From Tetramitus jugosus (taxonomy: Eukaryota; Heterolobosea; Eutetramitea; Acrasida; Vahlkampfiidae), in assembly GCA_937625935.1 (NCBI GenBank), contig OW569349.1, positions 62,001-126,000 on the forward strand: a stretch of 64,000 nucleotides of DNA, given 5' to 3'. The notes under the pieces were generated by a model. It had not been told where the DNA came from. It saw only the letters and a program-made list of their open reading frames with translations, and ran no database searches. A program made the translations under genes and the position numbers. Below, in pieces: positions 40,553 through 51,313 of this stretch; position 1 is the stretch's first letter; every line of letters begins with the position of its first letter.

Positions 40553-41917
40553 ATGTCCGAAACACAGAGGAGATCAAGCTTTCGCAGCATCACTCATTTT
40601 ACTCGACCCAAACCAAAGATTGTCTTCAGTGGTGGTGGATCACCAAGCTCCTCTCAAGCCGTTCGATCTCATCAACATTTCCCGCCAAGACACTCCATTC
40701 AACGGTCACTTCATTCTCCCGCCATTTCTTCCCCGCCTTCAAGCCACGCCGTAGCTTTTAATGGACGGAGTACACGTAGGAGCTCTGCACGAGGAAGTGG
40801 AGAATCTCCTCCCACAAGACCCATCCTCACAAACAAGAATCACAGGTATTGTGCGTGCTGTGATGAGCCACTAGGTCAAAAAAAGTATTCTTATTCGCCT
40901 GATAAGCACCTCTATCGACGCATTTATTCTGAGTCTCCATTGGATGATCGGCCTTTTACATGCAGAGGTTGCTACACGAGTATTCTGAGATTCAAGGATG
41001 ACGATCACCACCGTAGCTCATCTGTGGCGTTGTCTGATGCAGTCACTACCAGGGAAATTCATGAAAATGATGATCACCATGATGGTGAACAATCGTCATC
41101 ACATCAGTTTGGAAGTGAAATGGACAATGGTGCATTTTTCATCGAAGAAGACAACAATGAACACGTGGTGCACCAAGAACGATACTATGATGATGCGCAC
41201 AAGAACAGTAAGACAACGACAACGACAATAGAAGCAGCAAAGACATTGAGAAGTGAAAGAAAAAACAAGCGTCACAAGCGATCTGTATCGCTCATCAATG
41301 GAGATGACGTTGTGGTGGACAACAACAGTGCTGATGGAGATGACGCACAACCAAGAAGCAAGTACAGGAAGGAGAGTCATCATCATGACAGTGTTGCCAC
41401 CACTTCTAGTAGTCATGTGGTGGTTACGAGCGAGTCATCATCTATTCCATTCATGTTGGACGATGCTGTGATATCAAGCAGTTGCAGCAACAAGAATCAT
41501 GGCAAGAATAACGATAACGAAACGACGAGTCATCATTTGACTATTTGTAGTAGTCAAATAAGTGACAATACGATTCAATCTGAATCTGATCAGACAAAGA
41601 ATGACAAGAAGAATGAAGTCAAGGTGTTTGTTGATTTGAGACTGAACGGCAATGATCGAAATGCGATAGTGTATGGAGTCACAGTGAATCGACAAGTTCT
41701 CTTGTCAGATTTTATTGTTATGGCCACACGTTATGTAATGAAAGAATTTGGAAGAGAAAGTCATTTGCACAGACTATCGCGTATACAATTGGATTGTTGC
41801 GATGTTCTCATATATGAAACGATCAAGGAGGAGAAGAGCTTTATTCATGTTCCCTTGCTCGAAGGAGAGCACTTGGTTGTCGATGCACTCCGCGCACTCA
41901 TAAAAAAGGAGCAATAA
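40553..41917 (+). CDS. Unidentified protein with paired CxxC motifs and conserved C-terminal domain
   Basis: The 454 residues include a basic Ser/Pro-rich N-terminus, then YCACCDEPLGQ and, about 35 residues later, TCRGCYTSIL (residues ~100-145), a likely zinc-binding knuckle. The middle is charged low complexity with a basic stretch RSERKNKRHKRS. The C-terminal ~110 residues are ordered (VKVFVDLRLNGNDRN, LLSDFIVMATRYVMKEFG, LEGEHLVVDALRALI). The features suggest a nuclear protein. I do not recognise the family. Confidence 0.65.
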   Translation: MSETQRRSSFRSITHFTRPKPKIVFSGGGSPSSSQAVRSHQHFPPRHSIQRSLHSPAISSPPSSHAVAFNGRSTRRSSARGSGESPPTRPILTNKNHRYCACCDEPLGQKKYSYSPDKHLYRRIYSESPLDDRPFTCRGCYTSILRFKDDDHHRSSSVALSDAVTTREIHENDDHHDGEQSSSHQFGSEMDNGAFFIEEDNNEHVVHQERYYDDAHKNSKTTTTTIEAAKTLRSERKNKRHKRSVSLINGDDVVVDNNSADGDDAQPRSKYRKESHHHDSVATTSSSHVVVTSESSSIPFMLDDAVISSSCSNKNHGKNNDNETTSHHLTICSSQISDNTIQSESDQTKNDKKNEVKVFVDLRLNGNDRNAIVYGVTVNRQVLLSDFIVMATRYVMKEFGRESHLHRLSRIQLDCCDVLIYETIKEEKSFIHVPLLEGEHLVVDALRALIKKEQ

Positions 41918-41976
41918 ATTAATATATAAAGGACACGGAGCATCGTAGTTGTTTGAAAGCCCGACGGACAAAAATG

Positions 41977-41991
41977 TTTTGGCGCGCAAAA
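41977..41991. promoter_or_regulatory. Palindromic E2F-like site upstream of the Fic gene
   Basis: TTTTGGCGCGCAAAA is an almost perfect palindrome that contains the E2F core in both directions. It lies about 123 nt upstream of the Fic ATG at 42114. Confidence 0.5.
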
Positions 41992-42113
41992 TTGTACGGG
42001 GTACCCTTCAAGAAATTTTGTTGAGTGTTGTTTACAACAAAACTTCAAGATATTGTTGTAACCGATGCAAATTTAAAATTTCGATACGCAGCCAATAAAA
42101 CGAAAGAACAACC

Positions 42114-43250
42114 ATGACAGAACTAATTTCTTTACCCGAATTGGACGATGGCCCAACAGATATTCGTCTCGAAGCTTTGTTCCAGCTTACCAAACACGAC
42201 ATATCTTCAACTTTGGCTTTTGTTGATGATCACACACTGAAACGCAAAGCAAAGGAACTAGGCCACCTTATCGATGAGTATACGTCGTCCCAAACCCAGT
42301 CTCCAACCATGCACAAGAGATTAACTACATCCTCAGTAGCATCTTGGATTTATCACACCAACCAGATTGAGCATGCAGGGTTGGCCACTGAAGGAGACAC
42401 TGAAGCATTGCTATTCGGCAAACGACAGTCAGTGAATTCCAGGGAAGATAAGGAGGTGCTTCAGACACTGTCTTTGCTCAAGCAGAATTACGATAGAACC
42501 AATCACTTCAGCACAAACAAAGATTTGTTTCATATTGATTCAAATGTTCTGAAGTCCTGGCACCGAGTCTTATTCAAGGGTATTTTTCCTGATGCCGGAG
42601 AATTTCGTTTCGATGGCAGACAGTCAACAACAACCGAGGGTGATCGACACGTTTTCCCTCATCATGCTCTGGTCAAAAAATCCATTTCTAATTTGTGTGT
42701 TATTCTGAACAATTGCCGAAAGGAGATGATCACCAAATACCAAGACACCTACGGCAGAGTTCTCTATTCATTTGCCCTTGCTGCTTTTGCGCAGTTTCAC
42801 TTCGTGGATATCCATCCATTCACTGATGGAAATGGAAGGATGTGCCGATTTCTCAGTAAGAGATTTCTGGATTGGGTTTGTCCTGTGCCTTTTCCTCAAT
42901 TTGCCTCGCGCACTCTGTACTTGAAAGCATTGGATGATTGCAGAAAGGAACTTCCCAAAAATGCACCTAAACCTCTTTTGATTCTCCTGTTGGACACTGC
43001 TATCGAACATTATCAATATTTGTTGAAGCTTATCACACAGCAAAGTTACACAGTTTTATGCGCGTGTGACCGCGAGGAGTTGATCGAGTTATGCCATGAA
43101 CATAATTTCTCCGACGAAGATTTGCAGCGTCTTCTCAAAACATTTGCGAACTCCAAACCTGGAGAGACTTTCGAATTCGGGGCGAGCGACAAGACACAAT
43201 GGCGTATCAAGCATTTCTTCGACATCGACGCAGCGTTCGAAGAGTTGTAA
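42114..43250 (+). CDS. Fic-domain protein (putative AMPylase/deAMPylase)
   Basis: The 378-residue protein carries the Fic signature HPFTDGNGR at residues 234-242, with the catalytic His and the phosphate-binding Asn and Arg intact. Upstream, residues 78-90 (SWIYHTNQIEHAGL) resemble the inhibitory helix of class II Fic proteins, (S/T)xxxE(G/N), with His after the Glu instead of Gly or Asn. A flap-like segment AGEFRFDGR precedes the core. The C-terminal ~90 residues are helical. Fic enzymes transfer AMP or other phosphate-containing groups to Ser, Thr or Tyr of target proteins. No signal peptide or TPR is present, so it is cytosolic and unlike FICD/HYPE. Confidence 0.88.
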   Translation: MTELISLPELDDGPTDIRLEALFQLTKHDISSTLAFVDDHTLKRKAKELGHLIDEYTSSQTQSPTMHKRLTTSSVASWIYHTNQIEHAGLATEGDTEALLFGKRQSVNSREDKEVLQTLSLLKQNYDRTNHFSTNKDLFHIDSNVLKSWHRVLFKGIFPDAGEFRFDGRQSTTTEGDRHVFPHHALVKKSISNLCVILNNCRKEMITKYQDTYGRVLYSFALAAFAQFHFVDIHPFTDGNGRMCRFLSKRFLDWVCPVPFPQFASRTLYLKALDDCRKELPKNAPKPLLILLLDTAIEHYQYLLKLITQQSYTVLCACDREELIELCHEHNFSDEDLQRLLKTFANSKPGETFEFGASDKTQWRIKHFFDIDAAFEEL

Positions 43251-43321
43251 ACAAGGCATTGATTCCCATCCAAAAAACTTTTTTATGAAACGCTTTAATA
43301 AAGGCACAACGGTTCATTTAA

Positions 43322-46301
43322 TTAATTTGCTTTCGTTGTTCTTGGCTTGGTTTGGGTTTGAGTAGGTCCCTTCTTTGGTGTCTTGGAAGCAGTAGAGGCG
43401 GTGGATGGCTTGGTTGATGTTGGCTTTCCAGAAGCGGCAGTCTTCTTCTTCTTTTGGTCGTAATCCTTGCTGGTGGACAGCAAGCTACCACCTTGACTCT
43501 TTGCTTCGTACATTCTCTCGTTCCAGTCAACGTATGCAGTGGTGGTTTCACTCAATTGCAGGGCCAACTGTTGCAGCTTTGTTGGCTCACTTCTGTACAA
43601 CTTGAAGCTGTTGGTTGGTTGATCCCATGCAGCGTATAGCTCTTCATTGGTCATCATTTTGCTGACAATACCATGCACGAGTCTCTCTTCAAGACTAAAC
43701 ATGGTAGACAAGTGGTTAACAGCAATGGTGTCGTAGTGATGTCCATATGAGAACAAGTAGGTTCTCATTGCTTCAACCTTAATTCTCTCTGCAAGCATTG
43801 CCTTTACCTTCTCAGAGTCAATCATTAGATTCCACATGTCCTCCAAAGCAATCAAATGAGCAAAGCAATCCTCCCAGTCACCGAGCGTCAGAGTCTTTGC
43901 AGCAACAATGATGTGCTCCTTGGTGTTTTCTGGTGGACCAGTGAAGACTTGGCGATCATAGAACTCAAGAGCACGTCTCAAAGACTTGGAGATCACCTTG
44001 CGCTTGGTAAAGCTTCTTTGAGCCATATTTGGAACTTCCAAGATCATGGCACTGATCAAGTGTACACCTTCCAACAGATCGAGATTGATGTGCTTGTGGA
44101 ACAGAACGAGTCTGCTTCTTTCAACCTTTTCAGTGTCGACCTTCTTTGTCTTATCAGCGTGTCTGTTGACTGTCAGTGCTTGTGCCAACAGTTCCTTTGT
44201 CTTACCAGAGCTGCAAATCTCACTCAACAAGTGATGTGCCTCAGTGATCAAACCACATCTGAATGCACAGATACCAAGTTGGCAAATTGCTCTATTGTAT
44301 CCAATCATGACCGAAATATCTCTTTCGGCCATTTGATTGATGGATTCACCAATACGAGTTCTTAACACCAATTCACTTGCTCTCTCCCAGTCACCACGCA
44401 GAGCCAAATGATAGATGAGAGAAACGACACACTTTGTGTTTTGCAACACTTGAAGAGTGTTGGACTGGGCAGCATTCTCTGCAAAGACCAAGTTGGACAA
44501 ACGAATCAAAATAGAGTGCAAATCCTCACTGATGACTGATGGCCTATCGAATGTGACAGCAACAGATTCACCCTTTGATATCCAAGTCTTGCTCATCTCG
44601 GACAAGATTTGTGGAACGAGTTCTCTTTGCTTCTTGATCAATCTCTCATGATCATCTTGCTTTCTGTAGTACAAGTGCTCGATCAATCTAACGGCAACAG
44701 CTGCTTGACTAGATGGTCCACATAATTCGAACACGCGCTCACCAATATCCAAAACGAGCATTTCATCCTTCAAACGATTCACATAATCTTGGGTATGTGG
44801 ATCAATAAATTGGAGGGACTTAATAAATTCATTGTCCAATCTCTCGAACAAAATGACCAAGTTAGGGAACTGCAAGCCACTATTGTTCTTCATCAAGTAC
44901 AAAACACGTGCAAAGTTGCAAATGGCAACCTTCCATGTGTCAACAGGCAAAAAGTCAGCATGTGGTGTACCCAAATCGAGCAATGTGTTGACAATCATTT
45001 CCAAAACGAGCAAAGTCTTGTTTGGTTGCTCAGCAATCTTCAAGTACTTTTCCAATTCGAGCAATTGATCAGCAGAGTTGGTTCCCTTGTAACCACGCTC
45101 ATGCTTCATTTCAGTCAAACGCTCCTCCAAGTTATCCTCGGTGATAACACGGTCTCTTCCAGTCTTGGCTGGTGCAGTCTTCTTCTTTGGTGCAACTGGC
45201 TTCTTTCTTTGAGCAGGTGCTTCGTTTTGACCCGTCTTCTTATCGTCATCAGTCTTCTTCTTGTTGGTCTTACCCTTGTTGCCGACAACATCGCTCCACT
45301 CATCAGTTGGTTGTTGAACCTTTGTCAACTGATCTTGAGCAGCTTGGGACTTGTCGAACCAGGATTCAGCAGCATCTTGCTCCTCAACGTCGCTATCTTC
45401 TTCATCATGATCCACATAGCCATCAGGATCCTTTCTATAGTTGGAAATTGGTTGTTTGAATGGTGCATTCAACTTTCTGAGCTTACCTCTCACACTACCA
45501 AGTGCCTTAGCGTGTTCAGTTGTAATCTTGGCTCTGTTCTTGAACGCTCTCTCGGCAGAGTCTTCAAGATTGGCGACAAAACGAATATAACTCTTTGGAA
45601 CAAAATCACTTTCAGTGTATGATGGAATTTGAAGCTTTTGAACCTTCTCAACAGCCTTCATCACATTCTTTAACTCGTCTTCAATGTCTTTCCATGAATT
45701 GGCAGAAATCTTGGTTTCTACCTTGAATTGCAAATCGTTCAAGTGTTGAATACTCTTGTCCTTTGCTGAACGAACAACACGCTTCGTGTCGTCTTCTTCT
45801 TCGTCATCACTGTCGAATCTTGATCTGTTTATTTGGATTGAAAATTCGTATGGACGCACACAACACATGTCAGCAAAGTGAACAAAACAAAAAAAATCGA
45901 TCATGACAGAGATAAAAAAAGCATGACAATACAAACCTTCTCCTTGGTTTCTCATCATCATCTTCGTCTAGATCACTGTCCAAATCGCTGTCAGATTCAG
46001 AATCGGATCCATCCTTCTTCAACCATCTGTTTCTTCTCTCTTGCAAACGTTTTTGTTCGTCAGAAACAGCTGGTACATCTTCTTCGTCTTCATTTTGATA
46101 AGTTGGACGTTTTTGTGGTTTCTCTTCTTCTTCATCGGATTCTTCTTCGGAACCCTCCTCTTCTGACTCTTCTTCACTGTCGGAAATGTTCTTCTTGAGC
46201 CATGTATTCTTTTTTGGAGTTTCTTCCTCTTCTTCAGAGGAGTATTCTTCTGATTCTTCGTCGTCTGAAATATCGATCTTCTTCTTTAACCACTGACTCA
46301 T
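43322..46301 (-). CDS. EIF3C: Translation initiation factor eIF3 subunit c
   Basis: Two exons, 46301-45937 and 45824-43322, joined over a 112-nt intron (donor AAG|GTTTGT, acceptor AAACAG), give 955 residues. The start MSQWLKKKIDISDDEES with repeated WLKK motifs and acidic tracts is typical of eIF3c. Then come the helical core (FKVETKISANSWKDIEDEL, EDNLEERLTEMKHERGYKG) and a C-terminal PCI/winged-helix part (MFSLEERLVHGIVSKMM, EELYAAWDQPTNSFKLYR) and a basic Lys/Thr-rich tail. eIF3c is a core PCI subunit that links eIF3 to eIF1 and the 40S subunit. The match is full-length. Confidence 0.95.
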
Positions 46302-46471
46302 GTTTTGTTGATTGTTGTTATTGGTGGTTTTTTTCTCGTGTGATGGATTTGCGTGAAGCTTTTTTGTGTGTGATAAAATTCTTTTTGTGCGAGTGAAGAG
46401 AAAAATATGCAAGATTACAAAATTAATCTATTTGTCCGCTTCAAGTTGGAGAGTGAAAGTTGCGAACTGAT

Positions 46472-47833
46472 CTAGAGCTTAGAGGCGAGTTGGCTGTAAT
46501 CTTTGTTGATTTTGAATCTGGTTCTCTCTTCTGAACCGTACTGTTGTTGTTCAACTGTTGCCAGTCCAGATATGAACGATCCCAGGACTGGTGCAAACTT
46601 GAACAAGTGACCGCTGCAACCACTTGCGATCACAATGTTAGAGTCACTCGGATGATAGTCAATGATAAAATCGTGATCTGGTGTGACAGTATAGAGACAT
46701 GTGTGCATCTGTTGTGGCTCCTCGGGATTCTCATACTTCAAACTGAATACTTTCTCCATAAAGTTCGACAGAAGACTCTTCTTTGCGTCTGGCATGACAA
46801 ATGTTCGATTATTTGGATTGGTCAAGTAGTCTTCCTTGACTGCAAAGTGAACTCCTGCCTTAATATACCCATAGTTCTCACAAGGCAGTGTCGGAAATCC
46901 ATAGTATGCCAACTCTGTCTTGTCCTCGACTGCTTCCAAGAACTTTTTCTGTTCCAGTGTTTCACCATGAAAGTGTTGCCCCCAATGGATCCAAATTGGA
47001 AATGCATCCTTTTCAAATGTCTTCAAATCATGCTTGACGTCAAAGAAGGCATAACTCATCTGTTGTGGTTGCAAATGTTGAATAATGGGTCGTTGTTTCA
47101 CCTCATTCGCACGTCCGTCATTATGGAGAAGTATATGATTGTTGACGAATTGTGATGTCCATGAACCTACACATACAATCACCTTTTTCGTAACGTATAT
47201 GTTATTATTGGTTCGAACAGCATACAGTTTATCCTCGGATGCATCCAGCGACATGACCTGTATCACAGTTTCATTGTCGTGAAAATGAACACCACCATTG
47301 TGCTGTGCCAAGTATTGAAACATTCGCACGCATTCAACAGCATTCAACGATCCTCCATCTTTCTGGTACACTCCGAGATAATCCTCAGTCACTGCAAACG
47401 ATTTTGCCAAGGCAGGAAACTTTGCCCTCAACTCTGACGCATTAAAAATCTCATGTTCCACATTATTCTTCGTCACCACCTGCACCACTTTTTGCAAGTC
47501 CGGATTGCTTGCACGACCAAAGTCCAACGTACCTGTATTCACGTACAATGAGTCATTGTGAGGGTACAATTTTTGTAATTGTTTCCATTTGGCAAGCGAT
47601 TCTATACCCATTCGAGAGTACATTGCATCTTCATACGTATATCGGATAATTCGTGAGTTGCCATGTGAGCTTCCTCTGTTGTGCAGTGCACTAAACTGTT
47701 CCAACAATAAAATCTTGGCATTCTTCACCGTTTGGGAAAGTTGATAGGCTGTACTGGAACCTAAAATACCAGCACCAATCACAATATAGTCATAGTGATT
47801 CTCATTTGCGCTGTTCGTGTACTTGAGTTTCAT
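46472..47833 (-). CDS. PIPOX: Peroxisomal sarcosine oxidase-like flavoprotein
   Basis: The 453 residues begin with a dinucleotide-binding fold, YDYIVIGAGILGSSTAYQLS, followed by RGSSHGNSRIIRYTY, the hallmark of the sarcosine/N-methyltryptophan/pipecolate oxidase family. CLYTVTPDHDFIID contains Cys379, the residue that covalently holds FAD in these enzymes, and SGCSGHLFKFAPVLG is the second conserved FAD motif. The protein ends in Ser-Lys-Leu, a perfect PTS1 signal, so it should be imported into peroxisomes. The reaction is oxidative demethylation of sarcosine or oxidation of pipecolate, with hydrogen peroxide release. The start at 47833 fits the family; an upstream in-frame ATG at 47908 would add a basic extension. 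Confidence 0.92.
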   Translation of the reverse strand: MKLKYTNSANENHYDYIVIGAGILGSSTAYQLSQTVKNAKILLLEQFSALHNRGSSHGNSRIIRYTYEDAMYSRMGIESLAKWKQLQKLYPHNDSLYVNTGTLDFGRASNPDLQKVVQVVTKNNVEHEIFNASELRAKFPALAKSFAVTEDYLGVYQKDGGSLNAVECVRMFQYLAQHNGGVHFHDNETVIQVMSLDASEDKLYAVRTNNNIYVTKKVIVCVGSWTSQFVNNHILLHNDGRANEVKQRPIIQHLQPQQMSYAFFDVKHDLKTFEKDAFPIWIHWGQHFHGETLEQKKFLEAVEDKTELAYYGFPTLPCENYGYIKAGVHFAVKEDYLTNPNNRTFVMPDAKKSLLSNFMEKVFSLKYENPEEPQQMHTCLYTVTPDHDFIIDYHPSDSNIVIASGCSGHLFKFAPVLGSFISGLATVEQQQYGSEERTRFKINKDYSQLASKL

Positions 47834-48353
47834 TTTTTTTTTGCTCTTCACACGATTTTGCGTGCTGGAACGATGACATCGGAGAAACGCGTGAGGGCAT
47901 TTACTCATTTCGACAAAACAGCCCAATCTATTCATCCAAGAAGCGCGGAAAGAACAGTTTTGTACAAGTGAGTATCCAATGAGAACTTGTGTGTGAAATT
48001 CTGTATTTGTGGGCCTTGCCAAACAACCATTCCTCCTGATTTTTGGCCTTCTCGTAGGTTTTTAATTGTCGCAACGAATCGAGGTAAGATGTTTTTAGCG
48101 AGCAACCTTGTCAATGTCAAAATATCGATTGGTGGATAATCACAATCCCTTGATAGCTTGTGTCTTTGTGACACATTGGCGTCATTAATTTCGGTGGTCC
48201 GTGGAGGACTTCGTTAGGTATTCTTGCTTTCGTTTGTGGCAACCTCCAAAATCTCAACAATCCCAATAACTTCAGTGTTCGATTTGCAACCACAACAACC
48301 AACGAACATTCTCTGAATTCGTACGAACCCTTCTCCTGTTTCACTAGCTCAAT
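47834..48353. other. Divergent intergenic region
   Basis: This lies between the flavoprotein and the first RGS-START gene. CTTGTCAATGTCAA at about 48107-48120 recurs at about 52360-52373 upstream of the second RGS-START gene, which suggests part of the promoter was duplicated too. No other signal could be named. Confidence 0.5.
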
Positions 48354-49952
48354 ATGTTTCGCTGGAGGAAAAAGTCTAATGGCAACGGAGCGACATCTAG
48401 TAGTCTATCCTCGTCGCCTACCACACCATCTTCAGCTGCTACACACCAATACTTTTCTTCTCCCATTGTGAACAATCAACAAACAAGTGTTGCTGTCGCA
48501 GAAAGTGATGCCACTTCTTTGTCAGATGATCCAGAATTTGACAGTTCCTTTGAAGGAGTGTTGGACTCTGACACGTGGAGAGCTCTCTTTCGGCAGTATC
48601 TCTTGTCAACGCACAATGGAGAGCCACTTGAGTTTATGGAGCAAGTAGAGCTGTATCACACCAAGAAATCTCCCAAGAATCGTTATCATGCTGCCAAGGA
48701 GATTGTCAATGCATATCTTCGTGAGAAGAGTCCCAAGGAAATCAACATCTCAAAGCAGCACCGAACCACTGTGATCACCCAGTTTGAGCAATTCTCTGAA
48801 GATCATTGTCCAAAGACTCTGTTTGATGAGGTGAGTGGTGCCATTGTTCTCGAGCTCAAGGAAGACTGCTTTCCAAAGTTTTTATCAAGCGCCTTTGTGG
48901 CCAAGTACATTGCCAAGCAAGAGGAGCAACAAGCCAAGAAGTTGAACAGCCAACAGACTGGAACGGACTCTACATCGGCAACACTGCCCAATCACCATCA
49001 ACAGATCCTCAATAACAACAACAAGAACAAGAATAACAATGACAATTCGATGAGTGATGTGACTTCTTGTGATGAACTTTCGGACACTTCCAATGCATTG
49101 CCAGACAAGGAAGTGGAAGTGACAGACAAGATGTTCTTCAGTGGAATGGACAGAAAGAGCTACAATATTACAAAGGAAGAATTTGAGTACGTGTTGAGAG
49201 AGGCAACGGACAATGATCACACAGAATGGGTTAAACTCACTCGGAAGTCCAAATTCGAAGGCAGAGCAATCTATTTGAGCAAGAACTCGTTTATGTTCAA
49301 TGATGTATCGTCGTCTGGAAAGTTGAAAAGGCGGTATATCCACAAGATGAAAGAGGAAGGATATGTCCCATATGGCGTCGATGAATTGTTCTATGCAATG
49401 GCAGATATGGATTTTGCTCATTCAATAGAAGATGAATGGATGAACGGAAAGCATCATACATTTGTTCCAGCATCAGACACCAATCAGTTTGCATCTACAG
49501 TGTACGTTTCGCAGTACAAGTGTGCTTTTCCTCTCAAGAATCGAGAGTTCTTGTTCAGTGCCGCAGCTGCGAGACATGGAGATAATCTTATCTTTGCCAG
49601 AAAATCAATGAATAGTCCAGAGATGGTAAAGGCAAGCAAGGGATTCGTTCGAGCAGAGAGTGTAGGCGGCATCGTGTTTGAGAAAATTTACAAGGACAAA
49701 ACAAAGTATACAAACACTGCCCTGATTGATTTTGGAGGACAGTTCCCCATTCGGCTATGGAATTATGCTTTATCCAAGAGAGATGATAAATTCCATGCCA
49801 ATGTGATTCGAGCAGTCGAGCAACGGCGAAAGTTGAATGCAAAGAATGGAGTCCTTGATGCTCCACCTCCAGAGAATTCTTTTGGTCTTGTTGACACTCT
49901 CAAAGCCAACGAGAAAATCGTGCAGGAGCAGAACATTGAGTTTTCGTGTTAA
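48354..49952 (+). CDS. RGS-START fusion protein, copy 1
   Basis: The 532-residue protein has an RGS-type helical domain at about residues 72-185 (SDTWRALFRQYLLSTHNG, PLEFMEQVELYHT, LFDEVSGAIVLELKEDCFPKFLSS), an Asn/Lys-rich linker and a START-like lipid-binding domain at about 280-500 (STVYVSQYKCAFPLKNREFLF, GGIVFEKIYKDKTKYTN, LIDFGGQFPIRLWNYALSKR). RGS domains speed GTP hydrolysis by heterotrimeric G alpha subunits; START domains bind lipids. The combination suggests lipid-linked control of G protein signalling, which is inference. The second copy at 52502 is nearly identical in patches. Confidence 0.82.
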   Translation: MFRWRKKSNGNGATSSSLSSSPTTPSSAATHQYFSSPIVNNQQTSVAVAESDATSLSDDPEFDSSFEGVLDSDTWRALFRQYLLSTHNGEPLEFMEQVELYHTKKSPKNRYHAAKEIVNAYLREKSPKEINISKQHRTTVITQFEQFSEDHCPKTLFDEVSGAIVLELKEDCFPKFLSSAFVAKYIAKQEEQQAKKLNSQQTGTDSTSATLPNHHQQILNNNNKNKNNNDNSMSDVTSCDELSDTSNALPDKEVEVTDKMFFSGMDRKSYNITKEEFEYVLREATDNDHTEWVKLTRKSKFEGRAIYLSKNSFMFNDVSSSGKLKRRYIHKMKEEGYVPYGVDELFYAMADMDFAHSIEDEWMNGKHHTFVPASDTNQFASTVYVSQYKCAFPLKNREFLFSAAAARHGDNLIFARKSMNSPEMVKASKGFVRAESVGGIVFEKIYKDKTKYTNTALIDFGGQFPIRLWNYALSKRDDKFHANVIRAVEQRRKLNAKNGVLDAPPPENSFGLVDTLKANEKIVQEQNIEFSC

Positions 49953-50323
49953 ATACAGTCAAAACAATTGAACAAACTGGTGGCTCACAATTAAATTACT
50001 TGTAAAATAAAGAAGAATGTCAAAATATGTTGTTGATAACCAGGTGAGCATACCCACCTTTGTAAGCAGCCAATTGTCAGCTAGAAGGAGTGTCAAACCT
50101 AAATGTTCTTTCTCGTCAAATGAATTGACGTACAAAGCAACAAGAAAATCAAGGTGGGTTCGCAAGTCAATTCAGAATCTTTTGTCAACCAGTGACTCAG
50201 ATCAAGGACCGAAAAAAACAGTTGCTCGACAAGGACCAGAGAGACTAGATTCAAGATACTATTGAAGTTGAGGACAGCTCAAATCAAAGGAAGATACTAA
50301 TGTCATTTGGTTGAATCGAATTG
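49953..50323. other. Intergenic region downstream of RGS-START copy 1
   Basis: Contains the 3' end of copy 1 (an AATAAA-type signal about 50 nt after the stop) and an 82-codon plus-strand frame (50017-50265) without recognisable content. It ends where the retroelement remnant begins. Confidence 0.4.
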
Positions 50324-51232
50324 CTATAAGAAAGAAGACAGGATGATATCCACGAGGCCAAAGAAAACTGCCATATTAATCTGTAAAGAAACTAAGGATG
50401 GACTTGAAAGTACAAAAGGATAGTGAATCTTGAATGGAGATTTTGGTGTATTGGTATGTTTGCATATTAATGTAAGTTTTTCCACTGAAAGTTCTGGATG
50501 ATTCATGTTATTAGTGTTAAGCAATGATAGAATTTTCTCCGTAAATAGGTCCTTTATTAGTTTTTTTCGTCCATACAACCATGTGTAGTCGGAGTCATCA
50601 TCCACTTCCACAATGACTGGTTCGTCCTCAGTCAAACCATACCTTTTGCGTGCGGCAGCCAACATCAATGCAGCAATTTCCTTTTTCACTCTAGCGAACA
50701 TCCTCCGTACGAGCGTCATTGTTATGTGTCTTCCTTGTGGGAGATGAATAGGCGATGAAGGGTGTCGACGCACCTCCTCTTCACCCTGTTCACGAATGAT
50801 TTAGTTTTCTTTTCCGCCATGACCTTCTTCACACCCTTCATACTCAAACCTTTTGTTTCTTGTTCCACTGTTTCATTTTCCACCCCCATCATACCCGAGA
50901 GGAACTCCTTGCTTGTCTTTCGGTTTTCCCTCACCGAAACTTTACCATCCTTCCACACAACATTTTCAAACCATAAATTGATTTGTTGATTACGGTGAAT
51001 GCCCAGCTTGTCAAGGTCTTTACCTACAGACAGTACCAGCATTTTTCTACGCACGATGGCCCTTACACAACGTATGAGATAGTGTTGAATCTTCCCTGGC
51101 TCTTTGAGACATCGCTCACATCTTTCCATCACTTCATCTTTGCCATACAGACTACGCACTTGAGCACAGAACCACTCCACTTGTCTTTTACTCTTGTGGG
51201 GATATTTCAGAAAGCTGAAGTCAGCATTGCGT
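50324..51232 (-). mobile_element. Decayed non-LTR retrotransposon fragment, copy A (RT C-terminal, zf-RVT-like)
   Basis: On the minus strand an open frame from about 51232 reads NADFSFLKYPH, VEWFCAQVRSLYG, CERCLKEPGKIQHYLIRC and KEFLSGMMGVENETVEQ. The Cys-x2-Cys ... His ... Cys spacing is that of the zinc-binding segment found after reverse transcriptase in LINE-type elements. It is clearly homologous to copy B. After a stop near 50722 a second overlapping frame goes on (MTLVRRMFARVKKEIAAL), probably the same ORF after a frame change. No RT core is present, so the copy is 5' truncated. The left border is uncertain. Confidence 0.6.
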
Positions 51233-51313
51233 CAGCTTGCAACCAGTAGAGCCCAATTCCCTTGATTCTTTCAGTCCTCTGTTGGTTCATTATTGACTGT
51301 AGCTACTTGTGAG

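Noticed and set aside
40323-40754. 143-codon plus-strand frame overlapping two gene starts
   Set aside because: It is out of frame with the gene at 40553 and antisense to the pseudokinase signal-peptide region; no coding character.
44789-45622. 277-codon plus-strand open frame
   Set aside because: It lies fully antisense to the eIF3c coding sequence; the hydrophobic, Leu/Ser-rich product is what antisense of a Lys/Glu-rich gene gives.
46544-47155. 203-codon plus-strand open frame
   Set aside because: Antisense to the sarcosine oxidase-like gene, whose motifs and PTS1 are unambiguous.
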